Both the position numbers and the translations under genes were made by a program. 54,189 nt of DNA from NCBI GenBank assembly GCA_018398765.1, contig JAHBMJ010003139.1, positions 1 through 54,189 of the forward strand, written 5' to 3'. The stretch comes from Chromera velia. Its lineage: Eukaryota; Sar; Chromeraceae. Below the pieces are notes generated by a model that saw only the letters and a program-made list of their open reading frames with translations, was not told the origin of the DNA and made no database searches. Below, one piece after another: positions 12,195 to 24,494 of the stretch (its first letter is position 1; every line of letters starts with the position of its first letter).

Positions 12195-14673
12195 ATGTGG
12201 ATTCTTGTTTACCTGTGTCTCCTTCTCTCCAGCGTTGCCGTCTCTGACGGGGTGCGCTTGGGAGAGAGGAGAAGATGGCCTTCTTCTGCCTTCCTCCAAC
12301 CTTTCCTAAGCCGTTCTTCTCTTTCAGGACGATGGTCAAGCTTTCCATCCAGGTTGGAGAGAACGAGCTCCATCCTAAGGCTCCTGGAGGTACCAGAGAA
12401 GGAGGAGGAGACTGAAGCAGACCTGAGCCCCCCTTCCTCTGCTTCAGATCTCAGCCCCCCCCTCAACTTTTCCATTCAGCAAATGATCGCAGACAATCCC
12501 CAATTTGTCTCTCCCACCCCCTCCCGTCCCACTCCCCCTCCCCCCTCCCCTCTGAAGCCTCTCATCAAGGCTGTGTACGGTCTGGCAGAGGGCATAACGA
12601 AGTTGGCCAATGCTGTCAAGAACCTCGCAGGCTTCCTCGAGGTCCTCGATGGAAGTGCCACAGGACGAACGGAACACATGAAGCCTATCGCTATCGAGAT
12701 GGGAGTCAAGTTGAGAGAACTGACAGACAAACTCATTCTCGGAGAGTCCCTTCTCACCGGTCAGGTTCTTCCCTCCCCCCCTTCAACTGACTGGGGTGCT
12801 CTCTCTGTCTGGTCATTAGTTCCCTTTGCTGCTCCCTGAACAGGTTGCCTTTCTGACACCTCATCGGTCCTCTTTCCCTCTGCCCTTCTTTCTTGTATGT
12901 GTACACACAGACGGAGGCACAAAACAAATGGACGTAAACCCGCATTCTGGTTGTCTCCCTGGATGGATGCAGGTGTAGAGATTCCTGAAGGAGGCCCAAT
13001 GGTACCCCTGCCAGTGACGGACATTCGGAACTCCTCCCGAAACATCACCATCATCACCACAGCGGCACTCCCCTGGATGACGGGGACCGCAGTCAACCCT
13101 TTGTTGAGGGCGGCATTCCTTACCAGAGGGCGAAAGAAGGGGTGCGTGGCGTTCGTCTTCTTGCCGATGTGTGGCAATGTAGCGTCTTCTCTTTCTTTCG
13201 ACTTCCACTTGGGCCCCATTCTCTCTTTCCTCCTTTTTGTCTCCATTCTCTTTTCTTAGCTTCGCTTCTCCGTCCCTTCGGATCCGAAATGAGCATAGCA
13301 CATAGACACATAGGTCTCTTTTTTTCTTTCTTGCGTTTCTGTCATTTTCGCACCCCTTCCATTCTCCTGATGATATCAATATGACGAGAGTCCACCATCA
13401 TTCACTTGGTCTATCAATTCATCCTTGCAGGCAAGTGAGTTTGCTTGTCCCATGGTTGGAGAAACACCAGCAGCAGTCGAAGGTCTATCCGAAGGGAGTC
13501 ACTTTCGACAGCCAGGAGGAACAGAGAGAGTTCATTCTGAATTGGTTGAGGGAGAGCGGAGACATGAGGGAAGAGGCAGAGAGCCTCGACCTCATGTTCT
13601 ACAACGGAAGCGTCAGTCCTTCAGTCAACAAGCTAGCCTCTCGTCTCCCTCCAACGATGCACGTCATTGCACACGCCCCCCATGCTGTGACTGTGAGAGT
13701 CATTTCATTTCATTGCACACGCCCCCCATGCTGTGACTGTGAGAGTCATTTCATTTCATTGCACACGCCCCCCATGCTGTGACTGTGAGAGCCATTTCAT
13801 TTCATTGCACACGCCCCCCATGCTGTGACTGTGAGAGTCATTTCATTTCATTGCACACGCCCCCCATGCTGTGACTGTGAGAGTCATTTCATTTCATTGC
13901 ACACGCCCCCCATGCTGTGACTGTGAGAGTCATTTCATTTCATTGCACACGCCCCCCATGCTGTGACTGTGAGAGTCATTTCATTTCATTGCACACGCCC
14001 CCCATGCTGTGACTGTGAGAGTCATTTCATTTCATTGCACACGCCCCCCATGCTGTGACTGTGAGAGTCATTTCATTTCATTGCACACGCCCCCCATGCT
14101 GTGACTGTGGGAGAGAGCCGCCCGAGCTTTTTTTTCGTAAAAGTGTCGCGAGTCCACCCCCCTCTTCTGTGTCCTTTTGGACAAAACCCCAAAGTCTCCC
14201 TCCCTCCTTCCCAGAGAGAAACCCGTCCTTCCCACCTTTTTGTTCTTTCTCTCCCTGCATGATGCAGTATCACTCCGAGTACCGATCGATCTTCCCCATC
14301 GGAGACATCATCAAACTCGTGCCAGACGACCATGCAGACGTGTGCGTGCTCGAAGAACCCGAACATCTCAACTGGTACAGGTAAGTAAGCCAATTAGCCG
14401 GTTTGCGCATTTTATTTGCTTACACGAATCAATCAAATCAAATTAATTGCCTTGCTTCCACGATCCCTGCTCTCTCTGTGCACCTCAAAGGGGAGGGACC
14501 CTCGTCTTCCCCCCCCATCCTTCTAGAAGGTTTGACGACTCATTGGTCCGACTCTTTTCAACTGAGCTTCAGAATTCAAAAGAGCAACGCGTCTGCCCTA
14601 AGAGGTGTTCACATTGCCGATAATTGCTGACCGGAGCGATTGGGAGAGCATTTTGGAAGTGAATGTCTCATTG

Positions 14674-14708
<35 letters not shown>

Positions 14709-16093
14709 GCGTGTTGTGTGCCTGCAGAGCTGTTGACCCTGACGTTCCCCCCTTCCAAAAGAAGTTCCGACACGTGGTGGGGGTGATCCACACGAATTAC
14801 GTCGAATACGCGCGCACGCAGAGGGAGTTAGGGTACCTCGCGTCTCCGATTTTGTTCTACGTGAATAACTTCCTGGTCAGATGCTACTGCGATCGCATCA
14901 TCAAACTCTCAGACACTCTGCAGGACTTCGCAAAAGAAAAAGAGACGACCTGCAACGTCCATGGAGTCAGAAATGATTTCCTTAAGGTCAGTGGGTGTGG
15001 GTGTGGGTGTGGGTGTGGGGAGGTGCGTGCGTCAGGATCGTCCAGGGATCTTTTCTTCCCTACTTGCATCAGCAGGCAATCGGAAATGGTCATTTCGTTA
15101 AAATTCATTGCCGTGCTGTTCTCACTTCTCCTCCCTGTCAGTCGCACTGAGCCTCTGACCGTCTCTCTCTGAATGCTTCCGAGCGGCTTTTCATTCTTGG
15201 GCCCTTGCTTGACCTTCTCAGGTTGGTGACCGCGCCCAGCGAGTCGGGTTCTCGAAGGGTGCCTACTTTCTCGGCAAGGCGATTTGGGCAAAGGGGCAAC
15301 GCCAACTGATCGAATTCCTCTCCAAATACAGAGACAGGAAAGGGGAGAGTGTTGAGATTGACGTCTTTGGAAATGGAGACGATTTTGAAGAGATCTCGGT
15401 CAGTGGGTGGGGGTGGGTCGGTCGGTCTGCGTGACTACGTGCGTGTGTGTCTGTCCGTTTCGTTCGTCTGAACGTTGTCTTTTAGACAGATTTTTGTACT
15501 CTCTGAATCGTCGTTCTGTCTGGATGTCTTTTCATTCTGGCCTATTCTCGTATCTCTTTGTTTCCTTTTGTGTGTTTAAGTGAAGGAGAAGACAGAGAAA
15601 CAAACATCGAATGTACGTGGTCCCCTTGAAGAAGGCCCCGTGTTGCTTTTGTTTTCTTTTCTTCAAATGTCCACGCAATGGGTGATCATGGGTGTCTGAC
15701 AGGACCAGACCTCCTGATGGCACTTCTTGTCTGTCTGTTCTGATTGGGAAGATTCGTCTTTTCGTCTGGATTGTTTCGGTTTTCCATAAATTTCTTTTTG
15801 TGTACGTATGCCCTTCAGGACCTCGCAAAGGAGATGAATGTGAGGGCCTCAATGCGGCCAGGGACGGACCATGCAGAGTGCGGAGAGTACAAACTGTTTG
15901 TGAACCCCTCGACGTCGGAGGTTCTCTGCACAACCACTGCAGAGGCACTTGCAATGGGAAAGTTTGTGCTCATACCCAAACACCCCTCCAACACGTTCTT
16001 CGAGAAATTCTCCAACTGCCTCACATATGAGACCGAAGAGGTGAGAGTGCGTGGTAATGCTTCTGAGGTCTGTCTCTCTCTCTCTCTCCCTCT

Positions 16094-16128
<35 letters not shown>

Positions 16129-18287
16129 TGTGTGGAGGGGTGGGGGGGAAGGCTGTCGTCGTTGTGAGAACAGAGGCAACTGACACACAGACTCCGAACG
16201 AAGAGACACTTCAAGGTGCAGCTCGGAAGAGAGTCGATACATTGAGGAAGCGAGACTGTGCAAAACACCACCTTTTTGCTTCCTTCTTGTTGTTTTCCTT
16301 CTCGCGTCTCACTTGCAGACATGCTCGCTTACCTAAGGAACCCTGGTTTTTTTTTAGTGCAATCTGCAGTCTTTTTTTCTTTTCTTCTCCAGTCCAGTCA
16401 GCCCTCTCCTGTTCCGCTTTTTTCGAACGTTGGTCTGTCAAAAAGTCAACTGCACTTCCACTGACTTCACATCGCCCTATCCGTTATCTCTCCTTCCTTT
16501 CTTCCTTCCTTCCCTCCTTCCTTCCTTCCTTCCTTCCTTCGTTGCAGGAGTTCTTCGAGAAATTGGAGTTTGCTCTCAAAAATGACCCGGCCATTCTAAA
16601 GCCCGAAGAGAGGTCAGTCAGTCAGCCTGTTGTCTCGCACACACGCATGCAGAAGTACCAAAATCATAAAACTTTAACTAGGGGCGGTGTGCCGATCTGT
16701 AGAGACCTCTCTCTCCGGTCTCTCTGTTCATGTGTGCATGTCTTCGCGTCTCTTTCATGCTCTTACATGCTGTGAAAACAGCCTCAAACGCACAAAAATC
16801 ACTGCAAGACAGCTTGGTTGACTTCGGCGTCTCCTGTCTTTTGGAAAAACATACCGCATTCGGAGCTCCTTAATGCAGGTTCGTGCTTGTCTTTCGCGTA
16901 ATGCTAAGTGTGGAATTGTTTTGTCTTTCTGACTGCAGGTATGCGTTCTCTTGGGAGGCGGCATGCGAGCGGTTCGCTCAGGCTGCCCTTGTGCCGAAAC
17001 ATCTGGCTTGGTATTTCCGGTCAGTCTCCTGCCTGACTTGCTGATTGATGGTCGGATGGATGCATTCTCTTGTCTTGTCTCGTGCTCCTTTTCCCTCCCG
17101 CCCTGTCTGGTTCTCTTCATCTGCTTGCCTGACCACATGGCTGACTGAGTCCCTGGTCATCCGACTGTCGGTTGATTATGATTGATCTCCCATAGGACTG
17201 ACTTGACGAGTGAATCAATCAATCAATCGTGCGTGCGTCAATGAATGAATGCAAACATGCAGTGGAGTCATTGACAGCGGTCTGAACACGTACATCCACA
17301 AGAGGTTCATGTCTGGAGAGGTGGGGGACTGGATGAGGTTCATCGGGGGGGCAGAGCCAGCAGTGGCAGTGCAGACGGGCACAAAAACCCAAAAGGCCAT
17401 CAAGGCTCTCTGGCTTGCCAAGGTCGCAGTCCCCAAAGTGGTCGCAGAGGTGCAAACCTCCTTCGAAGGTCAGACTGTCAACGTTAACCTTCCAGTTGTC
17501 GTTGAAAGTTTTGGTTTTAGCCTCGCAGGGTATTGTTATTTGACTTGAAAAGTGCTGCGAGAATGATGATGACTGAGCTTCTGATGTACACACCTTGTCT
17601 GCTAAGCAGTCTCTGGCGATCTCAAGATGCAGAGATGTTCGCCTCTTTCCCATCGCTTGATATTGACAAGTGGATAGAAGTGAGTACTGAAAGACGGACA
17701 AATCGCCACCATGTTGCCTGCACTGTCTGTCTGCAGTGTTTAGAGACGACCTCGAGCGGTCTGCGAGTCGCTCGTCTGTGACATGGACCTTGCCGAAGGA
17801 CTGGGCGGGGCTTCAGGGGTTGAAAAGGGGGGGGGATAATGGGACAGAAGAATGGTGGGGAGCCCCGCCGTCTAAATTTGATTTTGACTTTGATTTTGAT
17901 TTCTTCAAACGACTTCAGGCTTTGGTTGAAGAGAGTGAGAAAGAGGCGCTGGACGAAGGGGAGAGCCTGAGGTGGTTGTTGGGATGGAAGGGGGATGAGG
18001 CTACAGGGAAGTCTGGTGTGTCTTCGTCCAGAGTGACTGCAGATGGGTTGAATGGGAAGGAACGATCCGAGGCTGTGGAGCAGCATCAGGGTAGGGGGGT
18101 TGAGGAAGAAGGGCAGGGGGCAGCACAGGACGACCCTCCGAAGGAAGTTTTGGATCGGCTCCTGGAGTCCCTATATAAGGAGGGGGGGGGGGAGACGGGA
18201 AGGTCAAAGGTCAAGAGGAAAGATCTTTCAGAGAAGAGAGCAAGGCAGGAGACAGCCGGAACAGGGGGGGGGAGACCTCCAAGCTAG
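12195..18287 (+). CDS. DGD1: plastid digalactosyldiacylglycerol synthase (GT4 family), 12 exons
   Basis: It transfers galactose from UDP-galactose to MGDG, making DGDG at the plastid envelope. Exons: 12195-12759, 12973-13141, 13431-13611, 14268-14380, 14728-14986, 15222-15398, 15819-16040, 16548-16612, 16939-17019, 17263-17529, 17610-17679, 17919-18287; 2538 nt, 845 aa (plant DGD1 is about 800). Residues 1-20 are a hydrophobic signal peptide ([19 protein letters not shown]); residues 21-60 are Arg/Ser-rich and acid-free except one Glu, like a transit peptide. The catalytic part shows [44 protein letters not shown] (364-370), [16 protein letters not shown], and E522-x7-E530 in [16 protein letters not shown]. 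The C-terminal 100 residues are acidic and lack a plant match. An upstream ATG at 12126 hits a stop. The donor of exon 10 (GTATTG) is the least certain junction. Confidence 0.93.
13669..14110. repeat. 46-bp tandem repeat, 9.6 copies, inside intron 3 of DGD1
   Basis: Units start GCACACGCCCCCCATGC at 13669, 13715, 13761, 13807, 13853, 13899, 13945, 13991, 14037 and 14083, exactly 46 bp apart. Copies are nearly identical (one GTCATT to GCCATT change), so expansion is recent. It lies wholly inside the intron 13612-14267. Confidence 0.97.
14678..14706. repeat. CT repeat serving as polypyrimidine tract in intron 4 of DGD1
   Basis: Uninterrupted CT run about 20 bp before the CTGCAG acceptor of exon 5. 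Confidence 0.85.
16072..16134. repeat. compound CT/GT microsatellite in intron 7 of DGD1
   Basis: About 12 CT units pass directly into about 15 GT units, 30 bp downstream of the exon 7 donor. Confidence 0.9.
16491..16540. repeat. CTTC tetranucleotide repeat at the acceptor of DGD1 exon 8
   Basis: About 12 CTTC units end 7 bp before exon 8 (GTTGCAG) and so form the polypyrimidine tract. Confidence 0.85.
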
Positions 18288-20330
18288 CATTCCTAGACTA
18301 GGCAGGAAACTAGGGTTGGGGGGGTCTCTCTGTGATGTATGACTGCTTGTCTTGTTGTTTACTTGTTCCGCACTTCTTTAAGAGAGTGGCTGTCGTACTT
18401 ATTTATGTGCACGTTAGTGCGCTGAGTCATCACTCAAGTAAGCACTGTCTCTTCACGCAGTAAGGCCGACTCTCTCTGTCTGCGGTCTATTTTTTGTAAA
18501 GAAGGGCATGAGCAAGAGGCGAGGGTAATCTCTGTCGCTTTTTTTTTCAACACCAGACCGGGCTGGTGCATGAGCCATCTGTTGGCTCTTCCGCTTTCTC
18601 TGTCTGCTCCTTGTCTTTCTCACCTCCGGTGTGGAGATTGGAAGAAATCGGTGTCGTCACAGAAAGAAAGATGAAAAAGGAGAAAGATCTCCACAGGACA
18701 GGGGGACACTGTTGGAGAGAGGAAGGAGACAGTAGAAGTCGAACTCAGAGGGGAAGAGGCAAAAAGGAAAGCAGAAACGCCGTGTTGTTGTTGGTGTGTG
18801 TGTCTTTTTTTGAGAGACGTGCATGTTCTGCAAGAGAGGGAAGCCCTTTATGTGCCTGTGAGTGTAGGCTGGGTCATGTCTGTGGCAGTTTTGCCGATGG
18901 GCCAAGAGACGTTCTCTGTCTGTTTGTGCCTAGAAAGGAAATATCTTTTCCCTTTCACGTGACTGCTTCAATGCCCCTCTTTTCATTCGTGTCTGTGTCT
19001 GTGAGTGCCTGTCTGCCTGACCTCGTGCGGGAGGAAGAGAAGGAGCCAGGGTGGCGTCAATTAAAGAAAAAGTTTTGCCTGTCAGCTTTGATTGTCTTTT
19101 TAGTCAAGTCAGTTTGCGAGGGTGAGGGCGTGCGTTCGTGTTGGCAAGCGTGGTTGGGTGGGTGCACGGGGGGGCTGCATGTTGCCCCTCCTTGTACGTC
19201 TTTCTCTGACACAGAGAAGGTAATCGAAAGATGAGCGAACTTCAAGGGAGGTTGAGGAGAACAGGAAGGACGGAAAAAGAAGTTCGCTGAGGGTTTTTGG
19301 TTTCATGTAGTGGCGTGTTCTCGGTCTGCATCAATTTGCATGTACCATTTTGGGTGACTGAGTGCATAATGATTCTGTTCCCGGATCCGTGTGTGCGTGT
19401 GTGTGTGTCACAGTGTGTGTGTGTGTGTGTGAATGAGTGAGGCGGTCAAAACAAGAAAGAAAAACATAGCGGGCTTGCTTTCTCTCTCCATCCTTTGGAG
19501 GCACGAGAAATGTCGCTTGCCTTATATGTGGGGCGGTTGAGGTACTGCAGGCGTGCAAGTGCCTGATCAGGCATCCGTGTGCGTCGTATGCGTTTGGGGC
19601 GGGTCTCGGAATTGGACGAGATGGAAGGATCGAGGGGGGAAAAGAAAGGGCCTCGTCTTCGTCGTCGACTTCCTTCCTTGCATGCATGTGCAATGTGCAC
19701 GTTGATTTTCTTAGTCGGTGCCGAGTGACCGGTCGATGGATCGATGCGGTAACGCCGGTAAGCCGCGGTTCCTCTCTCACTCTTCCTGCAGAACTCCGCT
19801 TGAATTCTCAACTTCGAGTTTTGTCTGTCATTCCGCCGGTCTTGAGTAGCCAGGGGACCAACTGTAGCCTTCAAGACCGCCAGTTGACTGTTGTTCTGCG
19901 AGGTTGGATTGTGGCAATTTTATGCCTGTGGTCTTTTCCACGTTTTCTCTTACCCGCGTCTAGACGTACGTAAACCTTGTGCATGGACTCGGAGTTTAGA
20001 CGTGCAACTTTGCATACATCGTACACGTAAACTCTAAGTTTATATTACTTTATAGATCTTTGAAAAAATTGAGTTTCCAATCATTGTAGCATAAAGTTAT
20101 CGTTAAGCCGATGTCAGTGACCTATGAAATATTATTTTAAAAACTTTCACCGATTGGGCTTATAAGCAAGAAAAAGCTATAAGCAAGACCTTTTATACAA
20201 GTTAACGGCTATTTAGGATCAATTTGAAATTCAATTAGCGACAGTTCAAAAGTTGATAACCATAACATAGAAAATGACTTCAAATGATGGTATCATGTAC
20301 GCAATAGGAGTGTATCAAATATATGCAGTA
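18288..20330. other. intergenic region between convergent genes
   Basis: Two kilobases holding the 3' flanks of both neighbours. I see no gene. 18540-19240 is open on the plus strand but has intron-like composition and no motif. A GT repeat lies at 19387-19431. From about 19975 to 20330 the sequence is AT-rich. Confidence 0.6.
19387..19431. repeat. GT dinucleotide repeat
   Basis: GT run with one internal CACA interruption, in the convergent spacer. Confidence 0.85.
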
Positions 20331-23300
20331 TTAATCACTCCCCAGAAGAAATGCCGTTGCTACTGAGGCAACTGACATCACCACATAGCTGCACAACATC
20401 ATTGCGCAGGCTGTCCGGTTAATTGCAAAGCCCCCGCGCATCACCAGCCACACCGCTGCGGGAATGACAACAATCAGAGACCCCAGAGCGACTGTAAAAG
20501 CCAAATTTGATGGTGCATAAATTGGGAACGGAATTGACCCTCCATTGCATACTCCAGCCACCCCAAAAGCAGCCCCAAGGCCAAAAAGAAGATTAAATAA
20601 CGGTCCCGCAAAGCAACCTGTCAACGCCATCTGTGCATGTCCCCTCTTTGACACAGCACAATTTGCCACCAGATCAGGAAGAGAGTTCCCCCACGCAAGT
20701 AGCGTCAACCCCACAACGACCTTGGGGACCCCCGACATTCCTGCAACGATCGTCAACCCCCCCACCACCACATCTGCAATGCTGTTGATCCACATTGCCG
20801 CCATACAAAAGCAGAGGAAAGCCAATACGGCAGAGACGACTCTCGGAGGATCCTGACGAGGAAGCACAGCACGAAGCGCAATGCCCACCAGAAGGGCACC
20901 CACAACAACGACGGCAATTAAAGGAATGCCCAGACGCACAGGCCGCAACAGAGCCTGGATGCCCGCGAACTGTATCAACAGAAAGAGAGGAACGCCCAGA
21001 GGGAGTAGACAAACCTGCACCGACAGGACAGAAGACGGGCATGAAAGAGAAGGGGCAAAATCTTGAAGAGACGTTTCTTTCGGTCCATCATGAGAAAGAT
21101 GACGACCACGCCGCTCGGACACGCTTCAAATACCTTCCTTCTTCCTTACAGCACACGCAGCACAGGCCCTGCGTGAGAAAGGAAGGGATTAGGACAGAAA
21201 GCGAACAGAGAGACAGATACTCAAGTACAACCGAGATTGGGAGCGAGCATGGCTGCTTGGTGAAGCTTTGATCTGTCTCATTTTCTCTGGATGCCTCAGA
21301 GGGGGGAGGGGGGCACGCATACTTCCTGCCTGGTGGTTTTCTTTTACATCCATCCACTGACTCAAAGAAGAAGAAACAAAAAGCAGTCTACCTTCTCTCC
21401 CCTCCTGACCTGGAGGCGATCGAATTTCTCGGACGGCGCAGTGAACCATCTGAGCAAAATGAATGGAGAAAGCAGAACGAACTGAACCTTCTCGTACACA
21501 CTCATGTCATGCCACTCCATCCTCTCCACTCGACGCCGCAACTTCTCACGAATTGCTGCCTGTGCCCACAATCGTCTCCGGAATCCGCGAAAACGAGAAG
21601 AGAGCCGGTAGAAAGACCGACGGGCCGAGTCCGCCCATTGAAATCGCAGAGGCGGAATCTCACGAACAGACCCGGACTGCGTGGGGAGTCCCCTTTCATC
21701 CCTCAAAATGTCTCCTTCCGATTCTGATGGGGTCTCTGATTCCGTTCCGTCCCCTATAAATTCTCTCTCTTCCTCTTCAGCAGGAGACGGAACATGATGA
21801 CCGTTTCCGGTCACTTCTTCCCCTCCGAGTCCTCCTTCTCCGGTCTCAAGTCTCCCTGAGGGCGGACACGTTGTGCGCTGGCTCGGAGGCTCCTGCTGGA
21901 TGTCTCCCCTGAAAGTTGTCCCTGCAACATCTGCAGCTTTTCCTTTGCCCGGAGACGACGCTCCTCTCCCTCCACCTCCCTCCCCTCCTGCCCCCCCCCC
22001 GTCGTCTCCGTCATCAGACTCTGTTGACGATTTTGTGCTCATCACATCCTGCATTCAAATTAACCAGGAGAGGAGAGAACGGAGGAAATGGCGGAAATGA
22101 GACTGGTGGGCTCCTAAGCATGCAAAAAAGGGAGTTGAGTCTGTCCTAGAAGGGACTGCCTGGGTCAGATCGGAAGGGTGGTCAGAAAGTTGGGAAGAGC
22201 GTCATCTGGGGACATGGAAAAAAGAACTGGAAAACAACAACAAACCAAGCAAGCAAAGATTGATTAGAAAACCTGCTGACCATTTCTCTCTCCTCCCATC
22301 GACCAATCCCGACACTCCCGATCTGCCCAACCGATTCCTGCCGTCTCCCTTCGCCTTCTTCTGCCTCCTCTGCTCTCTCTGCTCTCACTTCTCTCATTTC
22401 CCTCCCCCCCCTCTCTACTTTCCCAGTCTCCCTTCCCTCCTGACTTTCCTGTCGAGTCTCTGCAAGAAGATGCATAGTCAAGCCAAAGCTGCCTCCCCCC
22501 CTGTTGCCAAACTCAACCATCGGACGCCCACCCCCTCTCCCCCTTTCTAAGTCCACCCCCCCTCCTCTTTCAGACGACAACAGTCCTCCTCTAACGCTGC
22601 TCGAAACCTCCGCTGAAGAAGAAGTCGAGACCCCAACCCCAGCATTCCCCCCTCCCCTCCTTTCTCTCGTTTCCTTCACAATGATCAACCCAACGTACCC
22701 AGAGTACATCAAGAAAAAACAGACCGACTCAGGAATACCCACACGCCCCCTTATACCGCACAGCATCAACGCAATCAACGACGCCCAGAGAAAACCTGTG
22801 TCACGCAAAAACACCGACCGATTCACCCGAACGCTCCCTCCCCCCTCCTGTACACTCCCATCACTCTCTCTCTGTGACTGTGCCTCTCCCCCTACTGCTC
22901 CTTCTCCCTCCACGTCACTCACGACAGACATGACGTCACTGTCCCATCTCTGCAACTCCCCCGTCCGCCTCTCACTCTCCCCGCCCTCTCTTCTGCTGGG
23001 AGTGCTCCCATTTTCACTCTCATCTCTCCGCAAAAGCAGAAGAGGGACAGCAGCGAAGACGCCACTCTCACCGAGGCCCCTTGATGATGGAGGGGCCCGT
23101 CTCGCCTGCTGCCCGTTGGTGTGGCTTGCGCTTCTCTCCCCATCTTGACTTATCGGTGCAAGAGGGGCAGCCGGAAGAGCAGATGAAGCAGACAGAGCAC
23201 GGGGGCGCGTCTTGCCGAGCACAGTGCGCACCACTGCGGAGGTGACCACTAACGTGATGAACGCGACCGCACCGATGATCGCCCCTACTCCGATGAATCC

Positions 23301-24494
23301 GTTGTCTGGATTCTGCAAAGATGGATAGCAAGAAAGACAGCCAAAACGGTGTCTGCATCGTTTTTTCGATCCTACTTTTCAGATGGGCACTTTGGGCTTC
23401 AAAGGAAGTCTGTCCGCCACGCGTCTGTAGAAAAGCAAAAGAAACTGCACTCCCTGTCCATCAGGCTCTCTGTGAAGGGAAATACAAAAAAATAATTCGA
23501 GAACACACGCACGTGTTTGTGCCGAAGACCTGCTGGGCTCATCACGAGTCTATGCTGGCCGCTTACAGTTCACCGGGATTGCTCAGAATCGGTCAAATGA
23601 GCAGCGTCCCAACTTTAAAAATTTTTCAGAAGATTGAACAATCAAACAGAAAGCTCCTGGAACAAACTTATGAGAAACATCACGCCACCCACATCATCGT
23701 TTGGATACATACACTCGTCCATCTCTTTATCTGAACAAGCTCAAGGATGCACGAATGCAACGGCGGTCCGATTTCAGACAACGACTTGTGGGCGAACCGG
23801 GGGTCGGTGCGAAAGAGAGGCAACGCAGTCAGCCGAGAAGAGAGACGAAGAAAGGACGCACCTTGACGGAGGCGATCACAGAGAAGATGTCAGGAGCGCC
23901 GTTCCCGAACGCGAGGAAGGTTGCGCCCGTCACTCCCGGACTCAGTCTGAGAAGGTCTGCGATCGATTCCAGAGAGGATGACAGGCACACGTCTGCTGTG
24001 GAGCCCAGGCAGGCGAGGGAGTACACAATCGCAAAGGACAGGGCGGCCCAAAACAGGAGGCAGCTCAGAAAGCCCACCACCCCCCCCGTCCATTTTGGTT
24101 CTTGGAGTCCACAATAGAACAGGTTGTACAGAGGGAATACGGACTCTTCTTTACAGTACTTCTGCACGAAGCTGCACAGAGGAAGTTGGACACACGGGGA
24201 GAGCGAATGAGACATGTTGTGTGTAAAGGAGACGGAAGTTTTGCAACACATTGAGATGCTCATCAACTTGAGTATACGACCCCAATCAGACAGAAAAAAG
24301 AACAAAAGAAGGAAATGCAGATGGAAAGGTCCACCGAAAAGAACCCACCTGCAGCCCGTTCCTTTCCAGCCCTTCATCCCGAACTCCATCACATCATCAC
24401 AGTCGAAGTCTGACGACTCGTCCTTTCCACCATCGCCCGCCCAGGCAAGGCCTAGCGAGAGTGCAAGCAAGGCGATCACAAGGACCACCCTCAT
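20331..24494 (-). CDS. cation/Ca2+ exchanger of the NCKX6/CCX (NCLX-like) family, 5 exons
   Basis: Predicted membrane antiporter moving Ca2+ against Na+ or another cation. Exons: 24349-24494, 23862-24171, 22281-23312, 21410-22048, 20331-21014; 2811 nt, 936 aa plus TAA. Residues 1-20 are a signal peptide (MRVVLVIALLALSLGLAWA). A cysteine-bearing luminal segment (CSFVQKYC ... LFYC) follows, as in NCLX. The alpha-1 repeat is GATFLAFGNGAPDIFS (D143) and the alpha-2 repeat is GLTLLAWGNSLPDLVANC (D823). Several hydrophobic segments flank each. About 550 residues between the halves, interrupted by a short hydrophobic block (LWASLIALMLCG), form Ser/Gly/Glu/Arg-rich low-complexity loops encoded by exons 3 and 4, far longer than in animal or plant relatives. 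Alpha-2 has Pro where relatives usually have Gly before the Asp. All junctions keep frame. Membrane location cannot be read from sequence. Confidence 0.9.

Noticed and set aside
13669-14110. Regular direct repeats resembling a CRISPR array
   Set aside because: Units are contiguous 46-mers without unique spacers and lie in a eukaryotic intron.
15744-16775. 343-aa continuous open frame through DGD1 exons 7 and 8
   Set aside because: Only 15819-16040 and 16548-16612 match the family. The part between is a microsatellite-bearing intron with proper GT..AG ends.
17736-17918. Coding start upstream of the last DGD1 exon
   Set aside because: Joining the previous exon to 17734 gives a stop or wrong frame. 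The acceptor at 17918 keeps frame and gives [16 protein letters not shown].
18566-19234. 222-aa open frame on the plus strand
   Set aside because: Composition is like the flanking noncoding DNA, with no motif and no splice partner. It probably lies in 3' flank sequence.
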